Shown: positions 17,076 to 25,524 of the stretch, piece by piece
Numbering within the stretch: position 1 is the stretch's first letter
Layout: the number at the start of each line of letters is the position of its first letter
Source: Pseudomonas tolaasii NCPPB 2192
GTDB lineage: Bacteria > Pseudomonadota > Gammaproteobacteria > Pseudomonadales > Pseudomonadaceae
DNA length: 64,000 nucleotides
Direction of reading: 5' to 3'
NCBI RefSeq assembly: GCF_002813445.1
Contig: NZ_PHHD01000001.1
Span: 5,890,001 to 5,954,000 of the forward strand
Program-made: the position numbers and the translations under genes
Notes under the pieces: generated by a model
What the model was told of the DNA's origin: nothing
Seen by the model: the letters and a program-made list of their open reading frames with translations, nothing else
Databases searched by the model: none

Positions 17076-17960
17076 TTACGCCAACTGAAATGCCGGGTGT
17101 TCACGCAGCGTCGCCACGCAGTGATCGACAAAGCTGCGCACGCGCATGGGCGCGTTGCGACCCTCGCGGTAAACCACATGCACCGGCATGGCCGGCAATT
17201 CGTAGCCCGGCAATACACGCACCAGCTGGCCGCTGAGCAGGTGCTCGTGAACCGCGTAGCTCTGGCAGCGAATCAGCCCGGCACCGTGCACCGCCGCGTT
17301 GATCGCGCCTTGCACCGTGGCGCAGCTCAAGCGTGCGCGGGCCTTGAGTTGATAGCCGGCAAAATCCCAATGAACCTGATCGGCACTGGCAACCAGCCGG
17401 TGTCGCTTGAGGTCCTCCGGGTGTTGAAGCTGGCCGTGGGCAGCCAGGTACTCAGGGCTGGCACAGAGAATGTGGCGCACCTGGCCAACCTCGCGGGCGA
17501 TCAGCGAAGAGTTGGGCAGTTCGCCGACGAGCACCGCCACGTCCAGCCCCTCTTCGTGCAGGTTCGGGTAATAGTCGTGGTACCGCGCGACCAGGTTCAC
17601 GTCGGGATAACGCTCCATATAGCTGGCCAATGCGGGCGCCATCACATAGCGACTGAACAGAAACGGCAGAAACACCCGCAGGTTGCCCTGGGCCTCTACG
17701 TGCAGGCCTTTGGCCGAAGCTTCGGCAGCGTCCACGGCGGCCAACAGGCGTATGCAATCCACCAGATAAGCATTGCCCGCCTCCGTAAGGCTCACGCCCC
17801 GAGTGCTGCGTTGCAGCAACTTCACCCGCAGGCGGGCTTCCAGGCGGGCAATGGCTCGCACCAGGGTCGGCCCGGACACCCCGGCGCTGCGGGCGGCCGA
17901 CGCCAGACTGGGGTGGTCAGCCAGCGTGGCGAACAGCTGCATGTCGCGATAGCGTTCCAT
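17076..17960 (-). CDS. LysR-family transcriptional regulator (first of tandem pair)
   Basis: A 294-residue LysR protein. The winged HTH is at 1-60 (MERYRDMQLFATLADHPSLA, then VSGPTLVRAIARLEARL) and is followed by the effector-binding domain. The ATG at 17960 overlaps the TGA of the upstream LysR gene (ATGA), so the two regulators are co-translated. The pair share the ALxRTTR/QRSTRG wing and YL.DC motifs, so they are duplicates. Targets may include the PNPOx-family gene downstream or the GST gene upstream. Confidence 0.9.
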   Translation of the reverse strand: MERYRDMQLFATLADHPSLASAARSAGVSGPTLVRAIARLEARLRVKLLQRSTRGVSLTEAGNAYLVDCIRLLAAVDAAEASAKGLHVEAQGNLRVFLPFLFSRYVMAPALASYMERYPDVNLVARYHDYYPNLHEEGLDVAVLVGELPNSSLIAREVGQVRHILCASPEYLAAHGQLQHPEDLKRHRLVASADQVHWDFAGYQLKARARLSCATVQGAINAAVHGAGLIRCQSYAVHEHLLSGQLVRVLPGYELPAMPVHVVYREGRNAPMRVRSFVDHCVATLREHPAFQLA

Positions 17961-18880
17961 CAACTGCGCCGCTTCATGGCCGGGTTCAACGCAGCGTCCT
18001 GGCCCAGACGATGGGTGAGAAAGTCCACGAAGGTGTTGACCTTGGCCGGCACGCGGCTGCTTTTATGGAACACCACCTGAATCGGCAACGGTGCCGGCTC
18101 GAAGTCTTCCAGCACGATTTCCAGTTCACCTGCCGCCACCGAGGCGGCCACTTGATAAGACAGTACTCGCGTCATGCCCCAGCCCAGGCGAGCCAGGTTG
18201 ATGGCGGCGTTATTGGCCGTCACCACCAGCCGTGGCTCGATGGCGACGGTCAGCGGCTGACCGCCGTCAACGAACTGCCACTGGCTGACCAACTGGCTGG
18301 ACGATGACGTAGCAATCCTGGCCTCGCGCAATTGCGCGGGATGTTGTGGCCGCCCGTGCCGGTCCAGGTAAGCGGGCGATGCACAGACCACACGGCGCAC
18401 CTCGCCGACCTTGATCGCCTGCTGGCCGGGTTCCTGCAAATGACCAATGCGCACGGCAATGTCGACGCCTTCATCGAGCATGTTCACCACGCGATCCACC
18501 AGCAAGGCGTTGATATTCACCAGCGGAAAACGGTCGAGGTAGTCACCCAGTACCGGCGCCACGTACAACTCGCCGAACAGCACCGGGGCGGTCACCGTCA
18601 GATGACCGCACGGAATGGAGTAACTGCCCGCCGCCGCTTCCTCGGCCTCATCAAGTTCAGCCAGGATGCGTCGGCAGTCTTCCAGATAACGCTGGCCGGC
18701 CTCGGTGAGGTGCAGGCTGCGAGTGGTGCGCGCCAGCAGTTGGGTACCGATGCGTTGTTCCATGGCGGCAATGGCCCGGGTCACACTCGGCGGCGAGGTC
18801 TTGAGGCGGCGCGCGGCAGCGGCGAAGCCCTCCTCCTCGGCCACCGCGAGGAACACCTGCATTTCATGAAAACGGTCCAT
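17960..18880 (-). CDS. LysR-family transcriptional regulator (second of tandem pair)
   Basis: A 306-residue LysR protein. The HTH is MDRFHEMQVFLAVAEEEGFA followed by LKTSPPSVTRAIAAMEQRIG, and the wing is ARTTRSLHLTEAG. The C-terminal domain keeps the VRIGHL and GMTRVLSYQVA pattern of the co-inducer domain. It is transcribed in the same direction as the GST gene at 18955-19587 and separated from it by a 30-base perfect palindrome, and it overlaps the next LysR gene by ATGA. LysR proteins beside a GST often respond to electrophiles or aromatic compounds, but the effector is not visible. Confidence 0.9.
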   Translation of the reverse strand: MDRFHEMQVFLAVAEEEGFAAAARRLKTSPPSVTRAIAAMEQRIGTQLLARTTRSLHLTEAGQRYLEDCRRILAELDEAEEAAAGSYSIPCGHLTVTAPVLFGELYVAPVLGDYLDRFPLVNINALLVDRVVNMLDEGVDIAVRIGHLQEPGQQAIKVGEVRRVVCASPAYLDRHGRPQHPAQLREARIATSSSSQLVSQWQFVDGGQPLTVAIEPRLVVTANNAAINLARLGWGMTRVLSYQVAASVAAGELEIVLEDFEPAPLPIQVVFHKSSRVPAKVNTFVDFLTHRLGQDAALNPAMKRRS

Positions 18881-18913
18881 CGGTGTTCCTCTTTTTCACT
18901 GTGGCTTTGCTGT

Positions 18914-18943
18914 TGTGGCGAGGGAGCTGGCTCCCTCGCCACA
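18914..18943. repeat. Perfect 14-bp-arm palindrome (2-nt loop)
   Basis: TGTGGCGAGGGAGC and its exact complement are separated by TG, between the GST stop and the LysR start. The core GAGGGAGCTGGCTCCCTC belongs to a second REP class common in fluorescent pseudomonads. With no T-run it is more likely a REP element than an intrinsic terminator, although the RNA hairpin would be very stable. Confidence 0.75.
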
Positions 18944-18954
18944 GGGGGTTCGCA

Positions 18955-19587
18955 TTATGGCTGCTGCAGGCCAACGGCTGTGCGCGGCATGCCGACAAAG
19001 CCCGGCAGTGCTTCGATGCTGGCGAGCCAGGCGCGCACGTTCGGGTAGTCGGCCAGCGATACATTGCCTTCCGGCGCGTGGGCCACGTAGGTATAGAAGG
19101 CTACGTCGGCGATGCTCGGCTGTTCGCTGGCCAGGAAGCGATTCTGGCCCAGTTGCTGTTCCACCAATTGCAGCAGTGCGTGGGAGCGGCTGATGGCGGT
19201 GGCGGTGTCGATCTCAGCGCCGAACACCGTGGCCAGTCGCGCCGCCGCAGGGCCGCCGTGCAATTGGCCGGCGGCTGCCGACAGCCAGCGCTGCACACGG
19301 GCTTGCCCGGCCGGGTCCGTCGGCAACCACTGGCCTTTGCCGTAAGTGTTGGCGAGGTAGACCAGAATCGCGTTGGAGTCCGCCAGTACGGTGCCGTTGT
19401 CGTCAATCGCCGGCACCTGGCCGAAGCTGTTGATCGTGGCGGTGAACGCCGGGGCTTTGTGGGCGCCCTGTTTGAGGTCCACCAGAATGTATTCGCTGGG
19501 CAGGCCCAACAGGGAGAGCATCAGTTCGACCCGATGGGAGTGGCCGGACAGCGGGAAACCGTAAAGCTTGATCGCGGACTGAGACAT
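18955..19587 (-). CDS. Glutathione S-transferase family protein
   Basis: A 210-residue soluble GST. The N-terminal thioredoxin-like domain carries KLYGFPLSGHSHRVELMLSL, the cis-proline segment FGQVPAIDD, and the glutathione-binding LADSNAILVYLA (Ser-Asn pair). The C-terminal helical domain has the N-capping motif SIADVAFYTYVAHAPEG. It catalyses conjugation or reduction with glutathione in the cytoplasm. The catalytic Ser/Cys position holds Ser-Gly-His, so Ser14 or nearby residues are the candidates. Two LysR genes follow in the same direction. Confidence 0.92.
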   Translation of the reverse strand: MSQSAIKLYGFPLSGHSHRVELMLSLLGLPSEYILVDLKQGAHKAPAFTATINSFGQVPAIDDNGTVLADSNAILVYLANTYGKGQWLPTDPAGQARVQRWLSAAAGQLHGGPAAARLATVFGAEIDTATAISRSHALLQLVEQQLGQNRFLASEQPSIADVAFYTYVAHAPEGNVSLADYPNVRAWLASIEALPGFVGMPRTAVGLQQP

Positions 19588-19693
19588 GGAAAGGCTCCAG
19601 AAGTGAGGTTATCGACGCCACCCATGTTCCACCGTTGCCCCGAGCGACGGAATCACCAGAAATCACAATCCAGTATTTCACAAAATGAAACAA

Positions 19694-20566
19694 TCACTCG
19701 CCGAACAATTCAACGATCAGGTTGAACAGCGTGGTCTTCACCGCACTGTCCAGTTCTGCCCACGCCAGTCCGGTCGAGGCCTGGAACGCGCCCAATTCAA
19801 GGTGGCGCGAAACACAATTAGCCGGTAACGCCCGCGCCGCCTGCAACGGCAACACACCCACGCCGAGGCCGGCGGACACCAGCGCGAGCATGGTGGTGAA
19901 CTCGCCCAGTTCCGAGGGGATGTCCAGGGGAATACCCACGGCTTGCATAAATTCATCATGGAAGCCCGGCGCATAACGCCGCGCGAGGATGTACACCGGC
20001 ACGTCATGCAAATCCGCGGGCCGGATCGATTGGCGGGCGGCCAACGGGTGGTCCATCGGCAAGGCCACACAGAAACTTTCACGCAGCACGGCGCGGGTCT
20101 GCACGCCGGGGTGCGCGGCGGGCAGGCGCATCAGGCCGAAATCCAGCAAGCCGTTTTTCAACGCCGCTGCCTGGTCGGGGCCGGGCATGTCCTTGAGCTC
20201 CAGTTCGATCCGCGGGTAGCGCTGGTGCACGGCGCGAATCAGTTCGGGCAGCAGTTGCGGCAGCACCGAGGACACGAAGCCCAGTCGCACGCGGCCGATT
20301 TCCCCCCGGTTTGAAGCCCGCGCCGCATCGGCCGCGCGCGCGGCCTGATGCAATGTCGCCTGGGCCTCGGGCAGGAACGCGCGGCCCGCCTCGGTCAGCG
20401 TCACCGAATGGCGGTTGCGGTCGAGCAGGCGCACGCCCAGGCCGTTTTCCAGCAGCTTGATCTGCATGCTCAGCGCCGGTTGCACGATGGACAAGTGCGC
20501 GGCCGCCCGGCCGAAATGCAGCTCCTGGGCCAGCACCACAAAGGCACGCAAGTGCTTGAGCTCCAT
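19694..20566 (-). CDS. LysR-family transcriptional regulator divergent from the idonate operon
   Basis: A 290-residue LysR protein. The ATG at 20566 has GGGGAGG upstream and begins the conserved MELKHLRAFVVLAQELHFGR; the longer upstream frame is not coding. The HTH continues LSIVQPALSMQIKLLENGLG. The co-inducer domain has VRLGFVSSVLPQLLPELIRA, the BenM/CatM-like pattern. It is divergent from gntP (142 bases apart), the classic position for a LysR activator of the adjacent operon, so it is the likely regulator of gluconate/idonate use here. Confidence 0.9.
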   Translation of the reverse strand: MELKHLRAFVVLAQELHFGRAAAHLSIVQPALSMQIKLLENGLGVRLLDRNRHSVTLTEAGRAFLPEAQATLHQAARAADAARASNRGEIGRVRLGFVSSVLPQLLPELIRAVHQRYPRIELELKDMPGPDQAAALKNGLLDFGLMRLPAAHPGVQTRAVLRESFCVALPMDHPLAARQSIRPADLHDVPVYILARRYAPGFHDEFMQAVGIPLDIPSELGEFTTMLALVSAGLGVGVLPLQAARALPANCVSRHLELGAFQASTGLAWAELDSAVKTTLFNLIVELFGE

Positions 20567-20654
20567 CAAGCCTCCCCGGTTATCACAAACATTGATCACC
20601 CGATCACAAATGAAAATTGGACGCTGACCCGCGCCTGCGGTGAAGTAACACTCC

Positions 20655-20671
20655 GTCATACACGATATGAC
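20655..20671. promoter_or_regulatory. Candidate operator in the lysR-gntP divergent region
   Basis: GTCATACACGATATGAC is a perfect 6-5-6 inverted repeat 38 bases before the gntP start. It contains a T-N11-A spacing compatible with a LysR box. The site is well placed to control transcription of gntP and the divergent lysR. No binding evidence is available. Confidence 0.45.
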
Positions 20672-20708
20672 AGGGCTTGGCCTATAACAATGAGAACAAG
20701 GAGGCACC

Positions 20709-22061
20709 ATGCTCGGCATGGCTAACGACACTTATCTGCTGCTGGACGCGCTGGTCACGATTATCGGATTGATATTGTTGATCACCCACCTCAAGGTTCA
20801 CCCGTTTGTCGCGCTGACGGTAGCGGCGGGCTTTCTTGGCCTGACCTCCGGCATGCCGGTGGACAAGGTGATGAAGTCTTTCCAGGACGGCTTTGGCGGC
20901 GTACTGGGGTTTGTCGGCATCATCCTCGGCCTGGGCACCATGCTCGGCAAGTTGATGGCCGATTCCGGCGGCGCCGACCAGATCGCCCGCACCTTGATCC
21001 GCGCTTTCGGCAAACAGCGCGTGCACTGGGCGATGATGTTTTCGGCGTTTCTGGTGGGCATCCCACTGTTTTTTGAAATCGGCTTTGTGCTGTTGATTCC
21101 GCTGGTGTTTATCGTGGCGCGGCGCACCGGGCTGTCGCTGATCAAGGTCGGCATGCCGCTGCTCGCCGGGCTGTCGGTGGTGCACGGGCTGGTGCCGCCG
21201 CATCCGGGGCCGCTGTTGGCGATCGGCGTATTTGGCGCGGACATTGGCAAGACGATTTTTTACGGGCTGATCGTTGGCCTGCCCACGGCGGTGGTCGCAG
21301 GGCCCTTGTTCGGCAACCTGATTTCCCGCTACGTGCCCGGCAAAGCGTCGGACGAACTCATGGAGCAACTCGCCAAGGAGTCGTCGGGTGACAACCTGCC
21401 GGGCTTCGGGATTACCGTCACCACCATCCTGCTGCCGGTGGTGCTGATGTTGCTCAAAACTTTTGCCGACGTGGCCTTCGCCGCCGACAGCACCTTCCGT
21501 GTATGGATGGATTTTATCGGCCACCCGATCACGGCCCTGCTCGCGGCCCTGCTGCTGGCGTTCTATACCTTTGGCGCGGCGCGCGGGTTCTCGCGGGAGC
21601 AGTTGAGCAAACTGCTGGATTCGAGCCTCGCGCCGACGGCGGCGATTGTGCTGATCGTCGGCGCCGGGGGTGGCTTCAAGCAAATGCTGGTAGCCAGCGG
21701 CGTGGGTGATGTGATTGGGCATATGGCGGTGCGCGCCGAGATTTCGCCGATTCTGCTGGCATGGCTGGTGGCGGCAGTGATTCGTGTGGCCACCGGTTCC
21801 GCCACCGTAGCGACCATTACCGGCGCAGGGATTGTTGCGCCCGTCATCGGCCTGATGCCCGGCGTAAACCGCGAGCTGCTGGTGCTTGCCACCGGCGCAG
21901 GTTCGCTGGTGCTGTCCCATGTCAACGATGCCGGGTTCTGGCTGGTGAAGCAGTATTTCAACATGACCGTCGTCGAAACTTTCAAGACCTGGACGCTGAT
22001 GGAGACCGTGCTCTCCTTCGCCGCCCTGGGGTTCATCATGCTGCTGTCGTTGGTGGTGTGA
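20709..22061 (+). CDS. GntP-family gluconate/idonate:H+ symporter
   Basis: A 450-residue inner-membrane permease, the usual GntP length. About twelve hydrophobic segments are visible, and the signature GLVPPHPGPLLAIGVFGADIGKT is present (about residues 157-180). A second repeat has VRVATGSATVATITGAGIVAPV and HVNDAGFW. GntP members import gluconate, idonate or related sugar acids with protons. An AAGGAGG lies seven bases before the ATG. It is the first gene of an operon with two dehydrogenases of the idonate pathway, so L-idonate or 5-ketogluconate is a plausible cargo. Confidence 0.93.
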   Translation: MLGMANDTYLLLDALVTIIGLILLITHLKVHPFVALTVAAGFLGLTSGMPVDKVMKSFQDGFGGVLGFVGIILGLGTMLGKLMADSGGADQIARTLIRAFGKQRVHWAMMFSAFLVGIPLFFEIGFVLLIPLVFIVARRTGLSLIKVGMPLLAGLSVVHGLVPPHPGPLLAIGVFGADIGKTIFYGLIVGLPTAVVAGPLFGNLISRYVPGKASDELMEQLAKESSGDNLPGFGITVTTILLPVVLMLLKTFADVAFAADSTFRVWMDFIGHPITALLAALLLAFYTFGAARGFSREQLSKLLDSSLAPTAAIVLIVGAGGGFKQMLVASGVGDVIGHMAVRAEISPILLAWLVAAVIRVATGSATVATITGAGIVAPVIGLMPGVNRELLVLATGAGSLVLSHVNDAGFWLVKQYFNMTVVETFKTWTLMETVLSFAALGFIMLLSLVV

Positions 22062-22081
22062 AGCGTTAGGAGAAGTAGCCC

Positions 22082-22855
22082 ATGCAAAGTGTTTTAGACA
22101 ACTTCCGCCTGGATGGCCGGCTGGCACTGGTCACCGGTTCCAGCGCCGGTATCGGCCTGGCGATCGCGCGCGGCCTGGCCCAGGCCGGTGCGCGGGTGGT
22201 GCTCAACGGGCGCAACCGCAGCACCTTGCGTGATGCGGCGGCATTGCTGGCAGCCGAAGGTTTGGAGGTACACACCCAGGCGTTCGATGTGACCGACAGC
22301 GCGGCCATCCAGGCCGCCGTGGCCGATATTGAAGAACGCCTGGGCGCACTGGAAATCCTGGTGAACAACGCCGGGATGCAGCGCCGCGGCCCGCTGGAAG
22401 ACTACAGCGAGCAACACTGGCGCGAGTTGATCAGCACCAACCTCGACAGCGCCTTTCTGGTGGGCCAGGCCGTGGCACGGGCGATGATCCCGCGCAAGCG
22501 TGGGCGCATCATCAATATTTGCTCGGTGCAAAGCGAGCTGGGCCGCCCAGGCATCGCGCCCTACGCGGCGAGCAAGGGCGCGCTGAAAATGCTGACCAAG
22601 GGCATGGCCATTGATTGGGGCCCCCACGGTTTGACCGTCAACGGCATCGGCCCCGGTTATTTCAAGACCGAACTCAATGCGAACCTGGTGGCCAACCCCG
22701 AATTCAGCGACTGGCTGGTGCAACGCACGCCGAGCAGGCGCTGGGGCGACGTGGCAGAACTGGCGGGCGCAGCGGTGTTTCTGGCCAGCGATGCGGCGAG
22801 TTTCGTTAACGGTCATATTCTGTACGTCGACGGTGGCATCACCGCGTCGCTGTAA
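22082..22855 (+). CDS. idnO: SDR-family gluconate 5-dehydrogenase (IdnO-like)
   Basis: A 257-residue short-chain dehydrogenase. It shows the Rossmann motif TGSSAGIG, NNAG at about 96-99, the catalytic Ser in NICSVQS, and YAASKG (Tyr and Lys of the active site). The N terminus VLDNFRLDGRLALVTGSS and overall length match gluconate 5-dehydrogenase, which interconverts 5-ketogluconate and gluconate with NAD(P)H. GGAGAAG precedes the ATG. It lies 20 bases after the permease and 14 before idnD, consistent with one transcript and sequential steps. Confidence 0.9.
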   Translation: MQSVLDNFRLDGRLALVTGSSAGIGLAIARGLAQAGARVVLNGRNRSTLRDAAALLAAEGLEVHTQAFDVTDSAAIQAAVADIEERLGALEILVNNAGMQRRGPLEDYSEQHWRELISTNLDSAFLVGQAVARAMIPRKRGRIINICSVQSELGRPGIAPYAASKGALKMLTKGMAIDWGPHGLTVNGIGPGYFKTELNANLVANPEFSDWLVQRTPSRRWGDVAELAGAAVFLASDAASFVNGHILYVDGGITASL

Positions 22856-22869
22856 TTCTGGAGAAACTT

Positions 22870-23922
22870 ATGCACGCCATTGTCTGCCACGCCCCGAAAG
22901 ACCTGCGGGTCGACCTTCAGGATGAGCCGCAACCCCTCGCCCCCGACCAACTGCGCGTACGCATCGCACGGGGCGGCATTTGCGGTTCGGACCTGCATTA
23001 CTATCAGCACGGCGGCTTCGGTGCCGTGCGCCTGCGCGAGCCGATGGTGCTGGGCCACGAGGTGTCGGCGGTGATCGATGCGGTAGGCAGCGACGCCGGG
23101 CTGTTCAAGGTGGGCCAACGCATTGCGGTATCGCCGTCGCGCCCCTGCGGTGGCTGCCGCTATTGCCATCAGGGGTTGCCAAACCATTGTTTGAACATGC
23201 GCTTCTACGGCAGCGCCATGCCGTTCCCGCACATTCAGGGCGCCTTTCGCCAAAGCCTGGTGATCGAAACCCATCAGGCCCATCGGCTGGACGATACCGT
23301 CAGCCTCGCTGAAGGCGCGCTGGCCGAACCGTTGTCGGTGGGTTTGCATGCGATCCAGCGCGCCGGCACGGTCTTCGGCAAACGCGTGCTGGTGACCGGC
23401 TGCGGCCCCATCGGTAACTTGTTGATCGGCAGCCTGCGCGCCGCCGGGGCGGGTGAAATCGTGGCGGTGGACTTGTCGGCCAGCGCCCTCGCCTGCGCCG
23501 AAAAAATGGGCGCCACGCGCACCCATAACCTTGCCGACGGCGCCGACGCGCTCAAACGCTACACCGCCGAGAAAGGCTACTTTGACGTGATGTTCGAGGT
23601 GTCCGGCAGCGCCCAGGCCCTGCGCAACGGCCTGGAATGCATCGCGCCGCGCGGCGTGCTGGTGACCGTGGGGCTGGGCGGCGATGTGTCGCTGCCGCTG
23701 AACCTGCTGGTGAGCCGCGAGATCGATTTGCGCGGCACGTTCCGCTTTCATCCGGAGTTCGCCCAGGCGGTGGACTTGCTCAACCGCCAAGTGATCGATG
23801 TGCGGCCGGTGATTTCCCACACCGTGCCGTTTGAGAAGGCAATTCAGGCGTTCGAGCTGGCCGCCGACAAGACTCAAGCAATGAAAGTGGTGCTGGATTT
23901 CGGAGTGCCGGACCAGGATTAA
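22870..23922 (+). CDS. idnD: Zinc-dependent L-idonate 5-dehydrogenase (IdnD-like)
   Basis: A 350-residue medium-chain dehydrogenase. The catalytic zinc ligands are in GGICGSDLHYY and GHE; the structural zinc cysteines are in RPCGGCRYCHQGLPNHC. The cofactor domain has VLVTGCGPIGNLLIG. The family and the DLHYYQHGGFG segment match L-idonate 5-dehydrogenase, which oxidises idonate to 5-ketogluconate for IdnO to reduce to gluconate. Together with GntP this gives uptake plus conversion to gluconate. No gluconate kinase is in the window, so phosphorylation must be encoded elsewhere. Confidence 0.9.
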   Translation: MHAIVCHAPKDLRVDLQDEPQPLAPDQLRVRIARGGICGSDLHYYQHGGFGAVRLREPMVLGHEVSAVIDAVGSDAGLFKVGQRIAVSPSRPCGGCRYCHQGLPNHCLNMRFYGSAMPFPHIQGAFRQSLVIETHQAHRLDDTVSLAEGALAEPLSVGLHAIQRAGTVFGKRVLVTGCGPIGNLLIGSLRAAGAGEIVAVDLSASALACAEKMGATRTHNLADGADALKRYTAEKGYFDVMFEVSGSAQALRNGLECIAPRGVLVTVGLGGDVSLPLNLLVSREIDLRGTFRFHPEFAQAVDLLNRQVIDVRPVISHTVPFEKAIQAFELAADKTQAMKVVLDFGVPDQD

Positions 23923-23941
23923 AATCTGTTCGCTGAGCGAG

Positions 23942-24029
23942 TGTGGGAGCTGGCTTGCCTGCGATAGCGGTGGACCATTCATGCAGGTGTAAGGGTCATA
24001 CCGCCATCGCAGGCAAGCCAGCTCCCACA
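23942..24029. repeat. REPIN-type palindromic repeat, copy 3
   Basis: TGTGGGAGCTGGCTTGCCTG and its inverted counterpart CAGGCAAGCCAGCTCCCACA enclose GCGATAGCGGTGG and ACCGCCATCGC. It lies between convergent operons (idn and fet), with outer arms perfectly complementary over 20 bases. Confidence 0.92.
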
Positions 24030-24054
24030 GTTGATCTGCAGTGTTCTTGAGGGG

Positions 24055-24846
24055 TCAGCGCGCTTGCAGCCGATCGCGCAAAAACCGGTGGCTCGCCGAA
24101 AACAACCGCCGGTAAGTGAGCAGCACCGCGCCTACCGTGCCCAGCGCCGACGAGGCGGCAATCAGGAACATGATCACAATTTGGTAGCGCACCGCGTCCA
24201 CCGGGCTCTCCCCCGCCAGCACCTGGCCGGTCATCATGCCGGGCAGGCTGACGATACCCACCACCGTCATCTGGTTCAGCGTCGGAATCATCCCCGCGCG
24301 CACCGCCTGACGAATCGCTTCCTGCGCCGCCTCCCAGCGCGAGCCGCCCAGGGCCAGGATCATCTCGATGGTGTTGCGCCCCGAAGTCAGCTCCTGGGTC
24401 ATGCGCTCAATGCCCAGCGACACGCCGGTCAAGGTGTTGCCCAGGATCATGCCGAGGATCGGGATCGCATACTGCGGCTCGTACCACGGGTGAATGCGGA
24501 TCACCGCAAACAGCCCCACCGCCGTCACCAGCCACGAGCTGCCCCACACCGACAGGATGCTGTCGACGCGCTGCCCCCGATAGGTGCGCCGCCCGCGCCC
24601 CGCCGCCGACAGGCCGGCGATCAACGTCATCGCACACATCAGCGGCAGCACCACATACCAATAGGCAAACTCGAACACCCAGCCGAGCAGGTAACCGATC
24701 GCCATCAATTGCACCACGGTGCGCACCGCCGCCCACAGCAACTGTCGCCCAAGGCCCAGGCGCAGCAGCAGCGACAACGCGCCATTGATGAGGATCAGCG
24801 ACGCGGCGATGGCCATGTCCAGCGCTGTGAGGTTGTGATAATTCAT
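24055..24846 (-). CDS. fetB: FetB-like ABC exporter permease
   Basis: A 263-residue multi-spanning protein of the FetB/YbbM (UPF0014) family. The signature GMILGNTLTGVSLGIERM and the ALGGSRWEAAQEAIRQAVRAGMIPTLNQM segment, followed by VGIVSLPGMMTGQVLAG, are diagnostic. In E. coli, FetAB is an ABC exporter reported to raise iron efflux and oxidative stress resistance. The start overlaps the ATPase gene's stop (ATGA). The gene is downstream of the fluoride exporter and riboswitch, so it could be in the same transcript. Confidence 0.9.
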   Translation of the reverse strand: MNYHNLTALDMAIAASLILINGALSLLLRLGLGRQLLWAAVRTVVQLMAIGYLLGWVFEFAYWYVVLPLMCAMTLIAGLSAAGRGRRTYRGQRVDSILSVWGSSWLVTAVGLFAVIRIHPWYEPQYAIPILGMILGNTLTGVSLGIERMTQELTSGRNTIEMILALGGSRWEAAQEAIRQAVRAGMIPTLNQMTVVGIVSLPGMMTGQVLAGESPVDAVRYQIVIMFLIAASSALGTVGAVLLTYRRLFSASHRFLRDRLQAR

Positions 24847-25520
24847 GGCCGGGGCGCTCCGTCGAGCACGCCGGCATCCATGTGCAAGTAGATGTCGCTC
24901 ATGCGTTGAGCCTGGTCCGGATCGTGGGATACCCAGATACAGGCACGGTCGTTATCGGCGGCAAACCAGGCATCAATCAACGCCTCGACCTCGCGCGAAG
25001 ACGCGGGATCGAGGGCGGCAGTGGGTTCGTCCAGCAGCAGCACCTCGGGGTTGAGTTGCAAGGTGCGGATCAGCGAAACCACCTGGGCTTCGCCGCCCGA
25101 CAGGTCGCCGGCATTTTTTGCCAGAAAGCCCGAGGATTTACCGGCGTGCCCCAGCAGCGTGGTGACGGCCTGCAGATCGAAAGTGCGTTTGCGCAGGGTC
25201 TTGAGGCTGAAGGGAAAACGCAGGTTGTCTTCCACCGTGCCCTCGATCAATGCCGGGCGTTGGGACAGGTAGCTGATGTGGCTGCGGTAATGGGGAATCT
25301 CGGCATTGGCGATCGGCTGGTCATTCCACAGGATCTGCCCCGAGGTGGGCGCGTCGAGCAACGCCAGCGCGCGCAGGAACACGCTTTTACCGGAACCCGA
25401 GGCGCCGGTGATCGATACACGGTCGCCGCTGTTCAGGGTGAAGTCCGTGGCGCGCAGCAGCGGTACCTGGCGATGTTCGTCCATCCGCGTCAGGGCAAGG
25501 GTTTGCAGCAAGGCTGTCAT
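24843..25520 (-). CDS. fetA: FetA-like ABC transporter ATP-binding protein
   Basis: A 225-residue ATPase. Walker A is GASGSGKS, signature LSGGEAQV, and Walker B VLLLDEPTAALD. The ATG at 25520 gives exactly the 225-residue length usual for FetA; a longer frame would start inside the CLC gene at 25553. It lies 4 bases after the CLC gene and overlaps fetB, so clc, fetA and fetB form one operon. It powers FetB. Confidence 0.9.
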   Translation of the reverse strand: MTALLQTLALTRMDEHRQVPLLRATDFTLNSGDRVSITGASGSGKSVFLRALALLDAPTSGQILWNDQPIANAEIPHYRSHISYLSQRPALIEGTVEDNLRFPFSLKTLRKRTFDLQAVTTLLGHAGKSSGFLAKNAGDLSGGEAQVVSLIRTLQLNPEVLLLDEPTAALDPASSREVEALIDAWFAADNDRACIWVSHDPDQAQRMSDIYLHMDAGVLDGAPRP

Positions 25521-25524
25521 GGAA

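Noticed and set aside
20682..22127. A 481-codon minus-strand frame opposite gntP
   Set aside because: GntP has clear membrane spans and family motifs in the plus strand; the opposite frame has no domain and is His/Gln/Arg-rich.
23942..24029. CRISPR-like array
   Set aside because: The repeats are dispersed single REP doublets with inverted arms, not direct repeats with regular spacers.
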